Positions 48,211 to 60,894 of a DNA stretch of 64,000 nucleotides are shown one piece after another; the stretch's first letter is position 1, and each line of letters begins with the position of its first letter. Made by a program: the position numbers and the translations under genes. This DNA is from Nymphaea colorata (lineage: Eukaryota; Streptophyta; Magnoliopsida; Nymphaeales; Nymphaeaceae). The notes beneath the pieces were generated by a model. The model made no database searches, had not been told where the DNA came from, and was given only the letters and a program-made list of their open reading frames with translations. The stretch lies in contig NC_045139.1 in NCBI RefSeq assembly GCF_008831285.2, positions 35,871,706 to 35,935,705 on the forward strand, written 5' to 3'.

Positions 48211-50276
48211 TCACAGTGCATCTGATACAGTGCGAGGGTTTCCAAGCACAGTATTAGTTTTTTCACACGGCTGTAGAGGGGATCCCATGGTATTTGCAAA
48301 TTCACCTTCTGGTGGCAAACATCGCTTCTTGAAAAAAGTAGCAATTCCCTTTGATCTCATAAAATGTTTTTCTGTGAAAAGGGACAGATAAGTTTCAGTA
48401 TACTCCAAGCTTTAGCATACCAATGGGGGACAATTGCTTACAAATCATACCTGGAGATGCTGATAACCCAAGCTTATCCAAGATATCTTTCTTAACCTGT
48501 AAGCAAAAGCAATGTCTAAGCCCCCTATTAATATATCTAGCAGGAAAAAAAAACATAAATATGGAGTCGGAATCCAACCTGCCAGCGGTTGTCAGAAAAT
48601 TCTGATATCTCCTTCACCTTACTTCGCAAGTGTACCTTCGGCACAGAAGGGAACTTCTTTTGCAGGGATTCAATCACCTTATTGATGCCATGGGAATGAG
48701 ATTGGATTGAGGATACCTAAATTTTGCAAGACAAGCGGGTCAGAAAGAGAACCAAATCCATCAGGAGAAAATGCTCCTTTCAAGTCTTTCGCTGATCCAC
48801 TAGCAGTTTGATATCACATGAGAAGACATATTATTTTGACATCGACTACATGTAAATGTTAGAATGTAAGGCTTGCTATATTTGCAGAAAATATCAGCAA
48901 AGTAGGTGTATCACTTCAGTGGAGAACAAGTCAACTGGGATAACATGTTCATATGCTGTTCCACCTAGTTGGATCAATTCATTAAAATAGACCACCCAAC
49001 AAACTAATAGGACCAGTGTGCTGGAACTATAAAGACTAATCCCCTTCCCAGCAACAAAATACTCTCAAAGTGTAAAAAAAGTGATGCAGACAATGTTTGG
49101 CGATGTTTAGAAAATTTATAAGTAAAAACCCAAATAGTTTTCAGATAAAACATCAAGCAAACTTCAACAATGAAATAATAGGCTTACAATTTCAGGCAAA
49201 TCAGATTCTTGTAAAGAATTGGCGACAGCAGCATAATTATTGTTATTGCCCAGCATATTAGGAGTACATGTATCTTCACATCTTTCCCAATTGGTTGTTA
49301 TGTCGATTGAAATGCCTTCAGTCATCGGCCGCATGCTAAGAGCTTGTAGGCAGATCTGTTCTAGCCTCTGCGTGCCATTAACTTCAGCGGTCATCAACAC
49401 ATCCTTCTCATGCATTAGATTTAGTATTATCAAGGGCTGATTCTTCCCAAGAGCATGATCGGTTAAACCAGAAAGGTACTTTTGCTGCTTCAATAATGCA
49501 TTAATATCTCCTCTTTCTGCCTCAATTTTCCTGGTGGTTGAAATTTTAGACTCATCTTCTGAGTTGTCAAGCTCCAGTTCATCGACATATACTCCCTGCA
49601 CAGCACAGAAAAGACCCCTCACATAAGAAGCAAGTTCAATACACAATAATGAAATGGACTATGTCCTCAATGTATTACAGGACTAGGAAATCATGCAATG
49701 AACAATTGACCAGCTCAGGCACCGCTGTGCATTGACCATGCCGAGTGCATCCTACACAGACCAACCTTATTTGGTCCCTTTTTCGACTCAATTCAAATTC
49801 AAAAGAGTCCAACCTTGTTGAATTTGGAGGATCTCATTTAAGGAAAAAAACGTAAATATAAAACAGGCTCATCCTTCCTCCTGTTTCTCAATTCCCTGCA
49901 TCTTCAACTTTGTCTCCAATCCATTATGCATTCCAGCATTGGTTGACTTCAGTTTTCTGGCCTCAGGTTTTCAGCATTGTCACAGAAAATGAGTTTTTTT
50001 TTTTTTTTTTGAAAAAACACATACAATACGCGGAAAATAAGTAAGCAGTATAAAATGGCAATTAGACACGTCTTTTAAAAAAACACCAGAAAATGAAAAA
50101 CATGAAAAACCATGTATTATACGTGTTTTTTTGTTACATTTTGTAGTACTTTTTATTAGTTTTTATTTTTTAAAAATTTGCAAAGAGTTTCCCAAGATAT
50201 ACAACTTTGCAGTATTAAACCCAAGAAATTCCTTGAGGTAATACCCATACACGATCTATATGACAATGGTTTCTAG

Positions 50277-50315
<39 letters not shown>

Positions 50316-53300
50316 CCCCCTCCCCCTATACACATTCTCTGTGACAACCTCCCAATTCACCTTTAGCCCTCTCCCTTACAGCCTTTGTCTCCTCCCTTAG
50401 TCTTACATTCTCTGTGACAACCTCCCAATTCACCTTTATCCCTCTCCCTTACAGCCTTTGTCTCCTCCCTTTGTCTTTCTCTGTTGTACAATATACTATT
50501 ATAAATTATCATGATATAATCTTATTGTTGATAGTTTTTTTTATGATGTTGAATCTTGTGCAATCCTTTTTCTAGAAAAAGATTGGTGAGGAGTTTAATG
50601 CTCCTGTTTGTACTTTGTAGACATTCATGAATGAATTTGACAAGCGATGGCAGGTACTCACTTTCTTTGGACCCCTTGTGTATAGAATATACAGCCTCCT
50701 AAAGACAATTCATGTGTATATGAGTTGTGTTTATGGATTGAAGAGATAGATCAAGACGCCAAAAAAAATATTAGAAACTTTTTTTATGGATCGTCATTAG
50801 ATTCTCTCCACAATTAATAGGCATTCAAATGTCAAGTTATAAAAGATTGGTAAGATATATTTGTTTCTAATTGTAATGATGAAAAGAATTTATCAGCTCA
50901 AGAATTCAATGCTGCTTATGGTGATGAATAGTGATTGGGATTTCTATCACATCGATGATGATGCCAAGGCCCAGTAACTGAGAGATACACTTTTATGGTT
51001 TAATCACAAATTTTATTCAATTTATAAAGCTTATGTGAGAGATGCTAAGAAATTAATTGGACCCATGATTCATAAAGCTTATGAAACGTCAGATGATATG
51101 ATTGAGAAGTTTAAAATGTAATTTCAGGCATCAAAGAAAAGATTCTGCACTTGATAATTCAGAAACTTTAACCACGTATATATAATTTTAGTAACAAAAT
51201 GGGACACAAGCAATGCACCTTTGCATTATATAACACACTGCATTAATCCAAAATATTATGGAATAAGGTGACTGAGAGAAGGTGTTGGCCCTTGTCCCTC
51301 CAAATGTGAAAGAAACTAGAAGAAACAAGAACTACATCCATGTTATATAATCATTTATATGATGAATTATTCTCTAGTTATCAAATGGATGGACAAGTTT
51401 ACATCTTACTAAAAATCTCTTCACAAAATCTTTTTGTGATGTATTTAAATCAATAAAATGTCAAGAACTTGACAGGTTAAAGTTGTAAAAGGTCGTGACT
51501 TTAGGAATCAGAAGGCAGTATCAAAGAAGGAAAAGGAGTTTGAAAGGTCTCAACAATCATCGAGAACCTAACTTTAACTCATGGTTGCTATTTTCTCCAC
51601 CAATAATGATCCAAAAAAAATTGGTCCTCTACTCCTTTCTGCCAGTGATTCTATAGTTTGTTCCATATTATTATGAATACACATAGGAGACAATAAATTT
51701 ATTAATATGACTGTCTAATTAATGTTTGACAAGCATGAACTTGGGGTATTGTAACCTACACATGCTCAAAGTATGTCCCTGCTTTCCCGAGCATATTGAC
51801 TTGCTGTTTCATGAGCATTACAAATATTATTCCCGAGGCAAATTGAAGGCTCACAAAATCAGAACTTTATAATCTATATGCTGGGTATGGATGCGCAAAA
51901 TAATGGGATATCGAAGGAAATGTTTTAAGTGAAAGAGAAAAAGCATAGAATAACTAAACAACATAGAGGGAAATTGTTTTTGAAGCACACAAATTGATGA
52001 CATAGAACAATAGATAGAAAAAACAGGGTAGTTTTAGCAGCACCTCATTGTCAGAAAGATAACCATCCGGAACAACAAACCCGTCTTCACTTTCATCCTC
52101 ATCCTCTGCCTTGGGATTTTCATCTGACTCTATGTTTTCTTCCTCGTCATCTTTATCAAAATCTGACAAGTTTTCACCTGGATCCTCCTGCATAAAATGA
52201 AGCACAGTTACCTGTATATCAACTGAAGTTTTATAAATACGAAATCAATGAGAAACCCAGTCATAAGATTTACCTCCTCCCATTCCTCATCACTGTCATT
52301 ATCATAGTCCAGGTTTGGATCCTTCTGCAAAGGATGACGCGGGCCAACAACATCACTGTGACAGGATAAATAGAGTCAATGTACTAATGAAACAGCAGAT
52401 ACCACAAACTATTCAATCCAAACTATACAAACCTCGTCCTTGACATGGTACCATAATAAGCAGGTCGGTGGCTCTTGTCAAATTGCAGAAGCTTCTTTTT
52501 CCTACCAACAACTTGCATATCAGTGGAACCAGTGGTCACTGTATTGAGGGTTGGACCATCACTTAAAACTGCTTCCCCCCATCCATGTACAAGCTTCTCA
52601 ATGTTTACTTCCTCAGCATCATCTACATTACTGCAGCCATGTCTGGTTGGATCTACCACTTTTCCAGAGGGGCCAGCTACACAGGATGTTCTCTGTAGTC
52701 TAAGTTCTTTAATCAGTTCTACTTTAGGACGATGTCGAAATCCCCAGCGCTTGGATTTGTTACAAGAAGCAGAACAGGACCGACCTTTCCAAACAACTAA
52801 GTGCAATCTGTGAAGCCAAAATAGAGGCAAAATGTTTTTAGCATCGCAACTGACAACAAAATTACAGCACAAATAAAATTTGAGCACTAACTTTAGAAGT
52901 TCAGAGGAACTCAAGTTAACTTGTTGAGAAAGTGTTTGATCCATTGATGATACAACTTCGTTAAGCACCCCTTCATTGTGGACAGTTGGAACAGGTTCAG
53001 GTACACCTTTTGATGACTGGTCATCACTGGTACTATTGGCATTTCGTTTCAAAAAGCGCTCCATGATTGAAGCTTGCTTCTTTATTGCAAGTTGCTTCTT
53101 CAGTTCAGTTTCCTGTTTTACACGGCGCCTTTGGTCCTTTTCAACTTCTTCCTGATGTTTTTTGAGCTGTTTTCTCATCTCAGCTTCCTCTTTCTCGCGT
53201 TGTTTTTCTTCTTTTGCTGTTACATCAAGCTGCCGCTTGAGTTCCTTTTCCTAATGCCACATAAAGAGCAACAATTATTTATGCCAAATAAACAAACTTG

Positions 53301-55036
53301 TAAAAAACAGCTACTTCTAACCAAGCAAAAATGGATATAGTAGAGACAAGTATCTCCTTACAAATACTATAAAGTATAGAACACAACTAATCCAAAGAGT
53401 TGGTAAGCTAGTGCAGCTTGCAGTTTATTGAAATGGTTTTAGAGTTTAGCAAGTGCAGAAAACTTAATATTACATTTCGCAGCTGCTCTTTTCTGAGTTC
53501 TTTCTCCAGTCTTTTCTGTTCTTTATCAACCGTTCGTTTGTTTTGCTCCATCTCCTTGATAAATGCCTTTTCTTTCAACTTAGCTTCCTTCTCTTCCCTG
53601 GTACGTTGATATTTCAAAACACACATGAGTAGAAATTCATGATGAGAGACAGACGAGTATATAAGTTTCATTCATAGCATACAACACAATTGGCCAGGAG
53701 AACATACTCAAGAACAGAATGTCTTTGAATCAGACTATTAGCAAATGCACGTATTTGTGCTTCATCTGATATCCTCACAATTTTTTCAGCTGCCTTCATC
53801 AGATCTGATTTGTAATTAGCTTGATTTTCTGAAGCTGATAGGGATGATATCATTGCTGCATTAATCATTACAAAAATAAAGCTCTATTAGTTTGGAGTAA
53901 AAAATAATAATATTATTGAGTTTAAATGAAAGCTAGAAAAGGCTCTATTTTATGATGAATATGGTGTGACAGTTGACACAAGTGAGTGTATTGCTTCATT
54001 ATGTTCAATTGATCAAGCAAGGTATAATAACAATTCAAAGATGCAAAATTTTCATCAAAGAATTGGCTCAAATAGATAAATGCTGCTTCCAAAATTTTGA
54101 CCACAAGCTAAAAAGGCATATACTCACCTGAAACTGCCATTATGCGATCATGAATCTTCTTTCGGCAAATACGCCGAACATTTATGGTTCCACGCTCGGA
54201 CTTGGGCAGCAATTTCATATCTCTTGCCTGTGATAGAGAATGCAAAACTCATATTAACATAGGTACTTTTGAAACATAATATAAACGTGTATACCAATAA
54301 AATTATTTCTAATAATCACCTCCCAACACCAGAGACAAGTCCCAGATTCATCTTCAAGAACATCAGCATCTGGCTTTGGAATACCATACATTGATCTTTG
54401 TCCTGCAAAGAGCACCGAACTTCTTACAGCTGACAAGGTGAGTCCAGCAGAATCCCCAGAACCGCTTTTGTTCAATTTGTCAAAAATTTGTTCCACCAAT
54501 TTGGAGAAAGGAAGTCGACTTTCTTCCAGTAAGCATGCTACTGTTGAATTACTAAACCTGTTCAGCTTTACTTCAACACTGTCTTCCCTGCCTAAGATCG
54601 TTTTTTGATCTGAAACTTCATCAAAATATTTGAACAGGCCGTCTAATTCGGCACGAAGAGAAGAAATAGACGATTTTTTGTCCACACTGAATCTCTCAAT
54701 CATCGAATCACGTTTTCGCTTCAAAGTGTCCCTCACATTCGCATCCGTGGTCAACTTATGAGAAGCGCTCTCCTCTTTGGGGCTTCGCTCGGCCTTATTT
54801 TCTTCGGTTCCCACTACCTGACCTGCAAGACTCACTAGGAGAACCGAATTAGGTGAAAATCTTGGAAGAATTTGTTCACCAGAATTGTCGAAGTTTCCGT
54901 TGTAATCCCCAACCCTCTGAACTTTACTTTTTTGTCCAGGGGATGGGCCTTCTACAAGGGAAGGATAACCACGTTTGCTGCTTTTTCCTTTTGCTAATTC
55001 CCTTGATCCATGGCACGAAGCCATATTCTCCGCCAT
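48211..55036 (-). CDS. FAS1: Chromatin assembly factor 1 large subunit, FASCIATA1 (CAF-1 p150-like)
   Basis: Twelve exons fit by phase: 55036-54320, 54227-54128, 53855-53708, 53597-53474, 53250-52892, 52807-52433, 52355-52274, 52187-52044, 49595-49188, 48716-48579, 48496-48451, 48371-48211; 933 residues. CAF-1 deposits H3-H4 behind the replication fork. Features in order: N-terminal region (MAENMASCHGSRELAKGKSS); a long Lys/Glu/Arg-rich charged helix (KER, about 325-430) ending in QASIMERFLKRN (422-433), which resembles but does not fully match a PCNA-binding motif; the CAF1A block LQFDKSHRPAYYGTMSRTSD with PNLDYDNDSDEEWEEEDPGE (about 590-640); an acidic stretch to about 683; and a C-terminal segment with RWQVKKDILDKLGLSASPEK. 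Exons join in phase across all eleven introns and no break is seen. It is somewhat longer than Arabidopsis FAS1 as I remember it. The start is the first ATG of the open frame. Confidence 0.93.
49596..52043 (-). other. Large FAS1 intron 8 (2.4 kb) with simple repeats and a probable insertion
   Basis: The other ten FAS1 introns are roughly 70-470 bp. This one holds a (CT)n tract at about 50281-50313 followed by a 73-bp tandem duplication (ACATTCTCTGTGACAACC at 50332 and 50405). About 1.4 kb follows (50500-51900) with plus-strand stretches that look like decayed transposon coding sequence, such as TTCATGAATGAATTTGACAA near 50622. The element type is not identified. Confidence 0.5.
50332..50477. 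repeat. 73-bp tandem duplication in FAS1 intron 8
   Basis: Two near-identical copies starting ACATTCTCTGTGACAACC at 50332 and 50405, each including CCTCCCAATTCACCTTTA and CTTACAGCCTTTGTCTCC. Confidence 0.9.
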
Positions 55037-55760
55037 CCAGACACCTCTAGAGAAAACAGAACAAAAGATCTCTCGCGCACGAGGTTATGAAATCAGCTGT
55101 ATTTCCCCTCGCCCTTCAACACCCTCTTCGGTATGTCAAACCCAACGAACTGCATTCGCATAAACGAAAGAAATGCAGGAAGAAGGGAACCCCACAGACG
55201 ACACCAAGTAACTGCAGCACGTTACCCTGATTGCCAAACCCAACTTATCGTTCCACCGATTCAACTGCTGAAAAAAAAATGGAGTAATGGAAAAGAAAAA
55301 AGATCAAAAAACTGAAAAACATAACAGAAAAGGAACAAAAAGACACCTACTCTCTATCGTTAACTGAGACGAACAGATTAACAATGGTTCGCAAAGAAAC
55401 TGACGACCAAAGAACTCGGTTTGAGTACCGAGCCCTTGTCGAGCGAGAAATCGGACATTTCCTTCCAGCAAAGGTTTCCACCCACCGGTAGAACCAGAAA
55501 CAAGTAAAACATCGAAACAAACATCGCCGAATCCATGGAGAGAGAAAGAGAGATAGATGAACAGAAACTAGATCCGCGGGGAGAAAACGATAATACCTCG
55601 CTCTCGAGAAGGCGAACGGAGACAGAACAAAAAGGATCGGCGATCTCCACAGCCAATTCCTCTTGAGAGACTGAGAACGAAGGTCGGGAAAGAAGAAAGG
55701 AAGACGACGCTTCCCCTCCCTCTTTCGCTCGCTCCCTCTTTTTCTTCTCATCCCGAGCGG
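55037..55760 (-). promoter_or_regulatory. FAS1 leader region with probable 5'UTR intron
   Basis: On the minus strand a donor GCGAG|GTATTATC lies at about 55597 and an acceptor TTTTCTCTAG near 55047, just before the ATG at 55036. This gives a leader intron of about 550 bp. The open frames here (55347-55904 and 55378-55656, minus) contain no recognisable domain and are more likely leader sequence than protein. Confidence 0.5.
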
Positions 55761-55805
55761 TGGGTTATTGATCGATGAGGACGGCAAGATGCGGAACGAT
55801 CGGGT

Positions 55806-55813
55806 GCGGGAAA
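55806..55813 (-). promoter_or_regulatory. E2F-type site upstream of FAS1
   Basis: The minus strand reads TTTTCCCGCA, containing the consensus TTTCCCGC. FAS1 is a known E2F target in Arabidopsis, so a site here is expected. It lies about 770 bp before the ATG but close to the likely transcription start if the leader intron is real. Confidence 0.6.
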
Positions 55814-55876
55814 ATCCAGTCCGTCGGATATAGAAAAGGGAGATGGCGGGATTTGACAGGAAAGGCGGAATTCCAG

Positions 55877-55885
55877 TTTCCCGCC
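55877..55885 (+). promoter_or_regulatory. E2F-type site upstream of FAS1
   Basis: TTTCCCGCC is a perfect E2F/DP consensus on the plus strand, 64 bp beyond the first site. A near match, GGCGGGATTT, lies between them at 55845-55854. Confidence 0.65.
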
Positions 55886-56099
55886 ACCTGCCCCAATTTT
55901 CCATTCGAAATCTTCGCGGTCAGGCAGCCGACCACGCATCGAGTCCATTCGACTCGGCTCGGCTACAGAGGTTACTCTACAGTCGGCTCCGGCGATCCGG
56001 AGTTGCAAGTTCCGGACACTACCGGTGGGTTCGATTCATGGTCCGACCGGTGGTTTCAGGCTATGTCACCATAGTGCAGAGTGCGGTGCCGGTGTCAGA

Positions 56100-57004
56100 A
56101 CTGTACATCTCAAAAATTTAGATGTGGGGATATGGTGAGGATATTTTTTTTATTTATTATATATATAACAGAATAAACATATTATTACAATTTAATTATT
56201 AATATATATAACATATTGATATTGTATAAAAAATATGAAAACAACATATATTATATAAGTAATTTAGTAATATGACATTTTAATTGGGTTTGGGTGTGAG
56301 TCGGAGCCGCACTCATGTCCGGTGCACACCCGACTCGATCGATACAGCTCCGGTGCAGCATTAAAATAGAAGATTTTAATGACTTAGGTTTCAAGAAAGT
56401 TTTTGTCAATTTTATTGTTGGAGGTGTTACTTTCATTTCTGATGGATGGGTTTAGAAAACTTCCTTTGTCACTTTGATTGTTGTAGGTGTTACTTTTGTT
56501 AATTATATGTATGCTGACGGAACCTTATACATTCATTAAAACAGTAAAAAGAAAAAAGTTTCGATCTTTTGGGATATCTCCCCCTCAACCAAGCGCATTG
56601 AACTTGTTTAAGTTCATTAAGTTTGATTAATTCATTTTTTAAAAGTAACCATACAAAAGGTGTTCGTTTTTTATCATTTAATTTATTAAATATACTAATA
56701 AATAGACTTAACTGTTTAAAATTTTAAAGTATTTCTCTCTCTCTCTCTCTTGTGAGGAATATAATAAGACTATAAGAGGATTCAATCATGTCAAGTATTT
56801 ATTTTAGCATTTTTCTTTAAGATGCCTTGGTTCTTTTGTGGATTTAATTGTGTAAATCGAAGCATGTATGGAGGTCGTATTTTGGTATTGCCACAAATCA
56901 CGGCCAACAAAAACGATTTTTCACTTTCATCTCATCGAAAGATATCTTACTATACTTGTCACGATCATGGAATCTTTTTCCCTGCTTCTAATTGCAACTA
57001 TTAT
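56100..57004. other. Intergenic AT-rich
   Basis: No gene. A short GC-richer block near 56290-56350 (GGTGTGAGTCGGAGCCGC) resembles retroelement remnants. (CT)n at about 56733-56750. Confidence 0.4.
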
Positions 57005-57007
57005 CAG

Positions 57008-57281
57008 GCCGTTTAGATGCTAATTTCTAAAACTTGGTTTTCACAAAATCAGGTCTAGTGAAAACTTGGTTTTACATGTTTGGGTGAACAGGTAAAAACC
57101 AGATTTTCACTATCTAAAACCAGGTTTTTTGATGAAAAACCTGGGGATCCTCATGTGAAAACACTGTTTTGCGAAAATTCAAAACAGCATTTTCTTGTCA
57201 TCCAAACACTTCCATAAAGTGGTTGTGGAGGCAAAATCCTCAAAAATCAGGTTTTGAAGTGACATCCAAACGCCCCCTATA
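57008..57281. mobile_element. MITE-like element with nested inner pair
   Basis: Outer ends are GGCCGTTTAGATGC at 57008 and GACATCCAAACGCCCC at about 57262-57277, whose reverse complement is GGGGCGTTTGGATGTC. The inner pair is TGTTTGGGTGAACAGG at about 57078 and TTGTCATCCAAACACTT at about 57195. It is the same arrangement as at 5836-6137 and contains repeated AAACCAGGTTTT-type words. The target-site duplication is unclear. Confidence 0.6.
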
Positions 57282-57899
57282 TCTTTGTAACCTTTTGCAA
57301 ATCTTTACATATCAGTATAAATATAAAGTATGGCCATTCATCTCAAACTTTTCCTGATGCACATCCTCAACTTTCTTTAGCAGTTAATTTTGCTCTTAAA
57401 TTATGACAATTGTTGTTATTGCTACCAAGTTTCCACGATTTAATCAAATTACTCAACGGATCATTGTAGCTTCTTTTGTTTTTGTCAAATATGTGTTCTA
57501 TCTTATCTTGAGTTGGACCAAGTCCACAATATCTAAATCCATATATTTTGTGCAAGAATAGTGCATGCACGCCAACACAATTAGTAGCGTGCATGTATTA
57601 CCATGCTCATTTTTCTTGTTCACGAACATCTTAATATGTTCATCTGATAATGAAGTCAAATCTTTTGTAACTGTGTCATATTTGTAACAATGATATTTTC
57701 ATAATCTTGGTAAATCTTTATAACAATATAAAACTAATGGATGAGTCATTCATATTACATTCATTGGGATTAGGAGAAGAGATAGCATTTTTCTCTTAGG
57801 GGATGAGGAAATTTTTTTACATAGGTCTATTTTATTTTCAAGTGTTAGCAAGGGCCAAAACAAACTTTTTGAAAATATTGGCCACTAAAATTTGTTTTT

Positions 57900-59780
57900 A
57901 AAAGTTCGGGGGGCTATAGCCCCTCTGAGCCTCTCCTTGACTCTACCCCTCTACCCCTGATCGGGATTTAGGTGTTCCTCTTCAATTGGTATTCCTTTTG
58001 TGGTATAAAAAAACTTTCTTCATCAATAAAAACTTTGTCTCCTAAAGCATAGTCTCGTCCTTCGATTATGACTTAGTATTATCTAGTATATAACTTTTGT
58101 AAACATGTCTTATGTACATGTTTTTACTATTTGTAACAATTTTTTGTAGATATTAATTATAAATCAATATAAATCTAGATGTCAACTTGTCTATATGACA
58201 ACTTATTAATATAGTCATTTATCTACAATACTTGTAAAATTATTCGTAAGTCAATATAAATCTAAAGGTCAACCTATCTAGGTTACAATTATTTCTCTTC
58301 AATCGGTCCTTCTATGGTATCAAAACAAATTTTCACTAACAATAAATCTTTGTAGGTCTCAAACTTTTTTGATGTATAGTCTTGTCTTTCAATTATACAT
58401 CAACCTTTTATGCTATGTAGTCATATTTTTCAAGCTATCATCTTCTGTCATGACAACATAATTTATTTGACTTATTCAATAGAATGCTATAACTAACATA
58501 ATTATTGTCAGGCAAATATTGCCACGGAGAAGCCAATTGGAATATATACTTGTTAAAGCTTTTCGACCTTATTGGTGTCTGGCCTTGTCTTTCAATTCTA
58601 AATCAACCTTTTATGCTAGGTAGTCATATTTTTCAAGCATAATAATGTTATCATCTCCTATCATGACATCATAATCTATTTAATTTACTCAATAAAATGC
58701 TATAACTAACATCATTATTGTCAAGTTATTTATAACAAATACTGCCATGTGAAAGCCAATTGGAATATATACTTGTTAAAGCTTGTCGATAGATCACAAC
58801 TTGCTCATTCAAAAAATATTCATAAGACTATGAAGGAGTACAATCATAAATTTCTTTTAGAGAATATGTGAACAACCTTTCTTGATCGGTTAAATCAAGG
58901 GTATAGTATCTTAAGCTGTTTGATGACAAATACTTCATATCAAAACAGCTCATATATGATCATCGGAGTAAGCTACAGTACAAGAAAAAAAAAACATGTT
59001 AAGACAACCTTTTACATTTATCTTATCAAGAGATATCTTATTATAGTTATTAATAACGCAAGGTATATGCTAATGACTGTCTTCTCCTATTTGTCACAAT
59101 GATATGTCTATACTTTTTATAAATGTCTATAAAACAATATAAGTCTTGACCTACCCATATTACATTCCTTGGGATAGAGTTGTTTCTTTCTAATGAATAT
59201 TATTTTCTTGGTATTAGAACACCCTTTCTTCATAAAAGGAGAACTTTAAGTTTCAACTCTCTCCCAGTGCATAGCCTCATATTTCAATGTAGTCTCAACC
59301 TTCTCTATTATGAATTCACGTTCTTCAAGTTTAATAACTGTTATCTCCAGATAGCGTGCTTTCATCCAATCTAATTACTAAATAGAATGTTATAATTAGC
59401 CTCATATTTATCAAGCCTACCTGTAACAATTATCTTCTTTGGAGAAACCAATTGAAATATATCATACACATCAGCAAGTGTTATAGACAAGAAAAGAGTA
59501 AGTAAACCAAATACTTGATTTCTCACCTAGAGAAAATATTTAGTTACATCACAAGGAAATAACATACAAATAAGACATGTCACATTTATCTTATTAAAAG
59601 ATATCTTATATGGTAGATATCATTGCATGGATTAAAGGTGCATGAGGCCAAACCCTTGGCCTCATGTAAATCAATATAAATATGAAGGTTGACCAGTCCA
59701 TGTTATAATCATCAAGACATATGTTTTATCTCTTTTAATTAGTCTTACCTTCTACTCTCAAATTGATGTAAGAGTTAATT
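57900..59780. repeat. Iterated AT-rich modules, possibly decayed Copia LTR/leader pieces
   Basis: The block CTTGTCTTTCAATTNTANATCAACC to GAAGCCAATTGGAATATATACTTG occurs at about 58381-58560 and again at about 58584-58785, with a more diverged copy at about 59268-59465. TCAATATAAATCTA-type lines and the words TGGTATAAAAAA (58001), TGGTATCAAAAC (58315) and TGGTATTAGAAC (59209) recur at module junctions. These resemble the tRNA-Met primer-binding word TGGTATCAGAGC. The retroelement origin is inferred. Confidence 0.45.
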
Positions 59781-60842
59781 TTTATAATTTGTCAATATAA
59801 AATTTTGACTGTCTGAAGTATTGATTCTCTCTTATTTCGTTTACAACTTATAACTGAAAGTCTAGCTTTCAATCAGATATTACATTTGTTTTTTTATTAC
59901 ACAACCAAAGAAACCATTGCAGAGCTTTAAACACATATACTTAATCGATTCAGTTGAATTTGAATTGGTGCCAATGACCATGGCAAAAAGCTTCACCTAA
60001 AGATTTGGTTTCCTGTCAATACTAAAAATACCTCCAACCTGACTGGAAGAAGAAAAAATCAGATTCCTTGCACCAACCGCACCTATTTTGTTAAGTGGCC
60101 TCTCCAAACGCAGAAACCGAAAGCCTTCTTCTCCTATAGAACTGTTACAATTGGTAAAAATTTTCACAGAACAACTTCTACAGTTTAAGTTCTAGACAAT
60201 TAAGGCAGATGAGTCATTTAACCCTGTGCTTGAACAGCAATAGGCTCAGTTTTCTAGCATTGGATTCTTGCTTCCTGAAAACACAACCTCCTTGAAATCT
60301 TCATATCTTGTCATGTCTTTCATTTATTACCACAGACTCTGCTCTCTGTGTTCATGAATTGGATAAGAATTGGATGACACCTGCCTCCATTTGCCTTCAG
60401 TTATGCACGTCGTCTTCAGTTGACCCTCTTCTTTCTTGTTAGAAATGACTTTCTACAGTAAGACAGCTGCCCAGTCCAATTTTCTTTTTTTATTGGATAG
60501 AACAGCTAGATTACAAGAAAGTTAGTTGAAGCAGAATCTTTTTGTGGGCTTTGTAAGCAGTGAATGGTTCAGTTCATCTGCATCGTAAAAGTTTGCAGAA
60601 GCCGGAGGAATGATGCAAAACAAGTATCTGTGTTAACTTAATATCGATGGTGGAGCTAGAAATTTAAATAAAGGGCCACTGTGTATAAATTTTGAATTGG
60701 GGGAGCCCAAAAAGGACGATTTCACATTACTTAAATGAAAGGCATTTTTCCGACAATCATGAATGGCCGGGAAAGGACATTTCCGGCGTCGATCGAACAT
60801 AAAACCTGCTCCCATCATCTTTCAAGTCATGGTCTGCACCCT
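59781..60842. other. Intergenic, no gene seen
   Basis: AT-rich. At about 60647-60720 there is a fragment related to the CAGTGACGGAGC element (GGTGGAGCTAGAAATTTAAATAAAG). A short block CGACAATCATGAATGGCCGGGAAAGG at about 60751 recurs at about 61458 as CGGCAATCATGAATCGCCGGGAAAGG. Confidence 0.4.
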
Positions 60843-60894
60843 CCCTCGGCAATATGTATCTCTTCACCTGCTCGGCAATATGTATCTCTTCACC
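60843..60894. repeat. 26-bp perfect tandem duplication
   Basis: CTCGGCAATATGTATCTCTT plus CACCTG occurs at 60843 and immediately again at 60869. Confidence 0.95.

Noticed and set aside
55347..55904. 185-codon open frame upstream of FAS1 on the minus strand
   Set aside because: Arg/Ser/Phe-rich sequence across the likely leader exon, leader intron donor and E2F sites; no domain, so promoter and leader are the better explanation.
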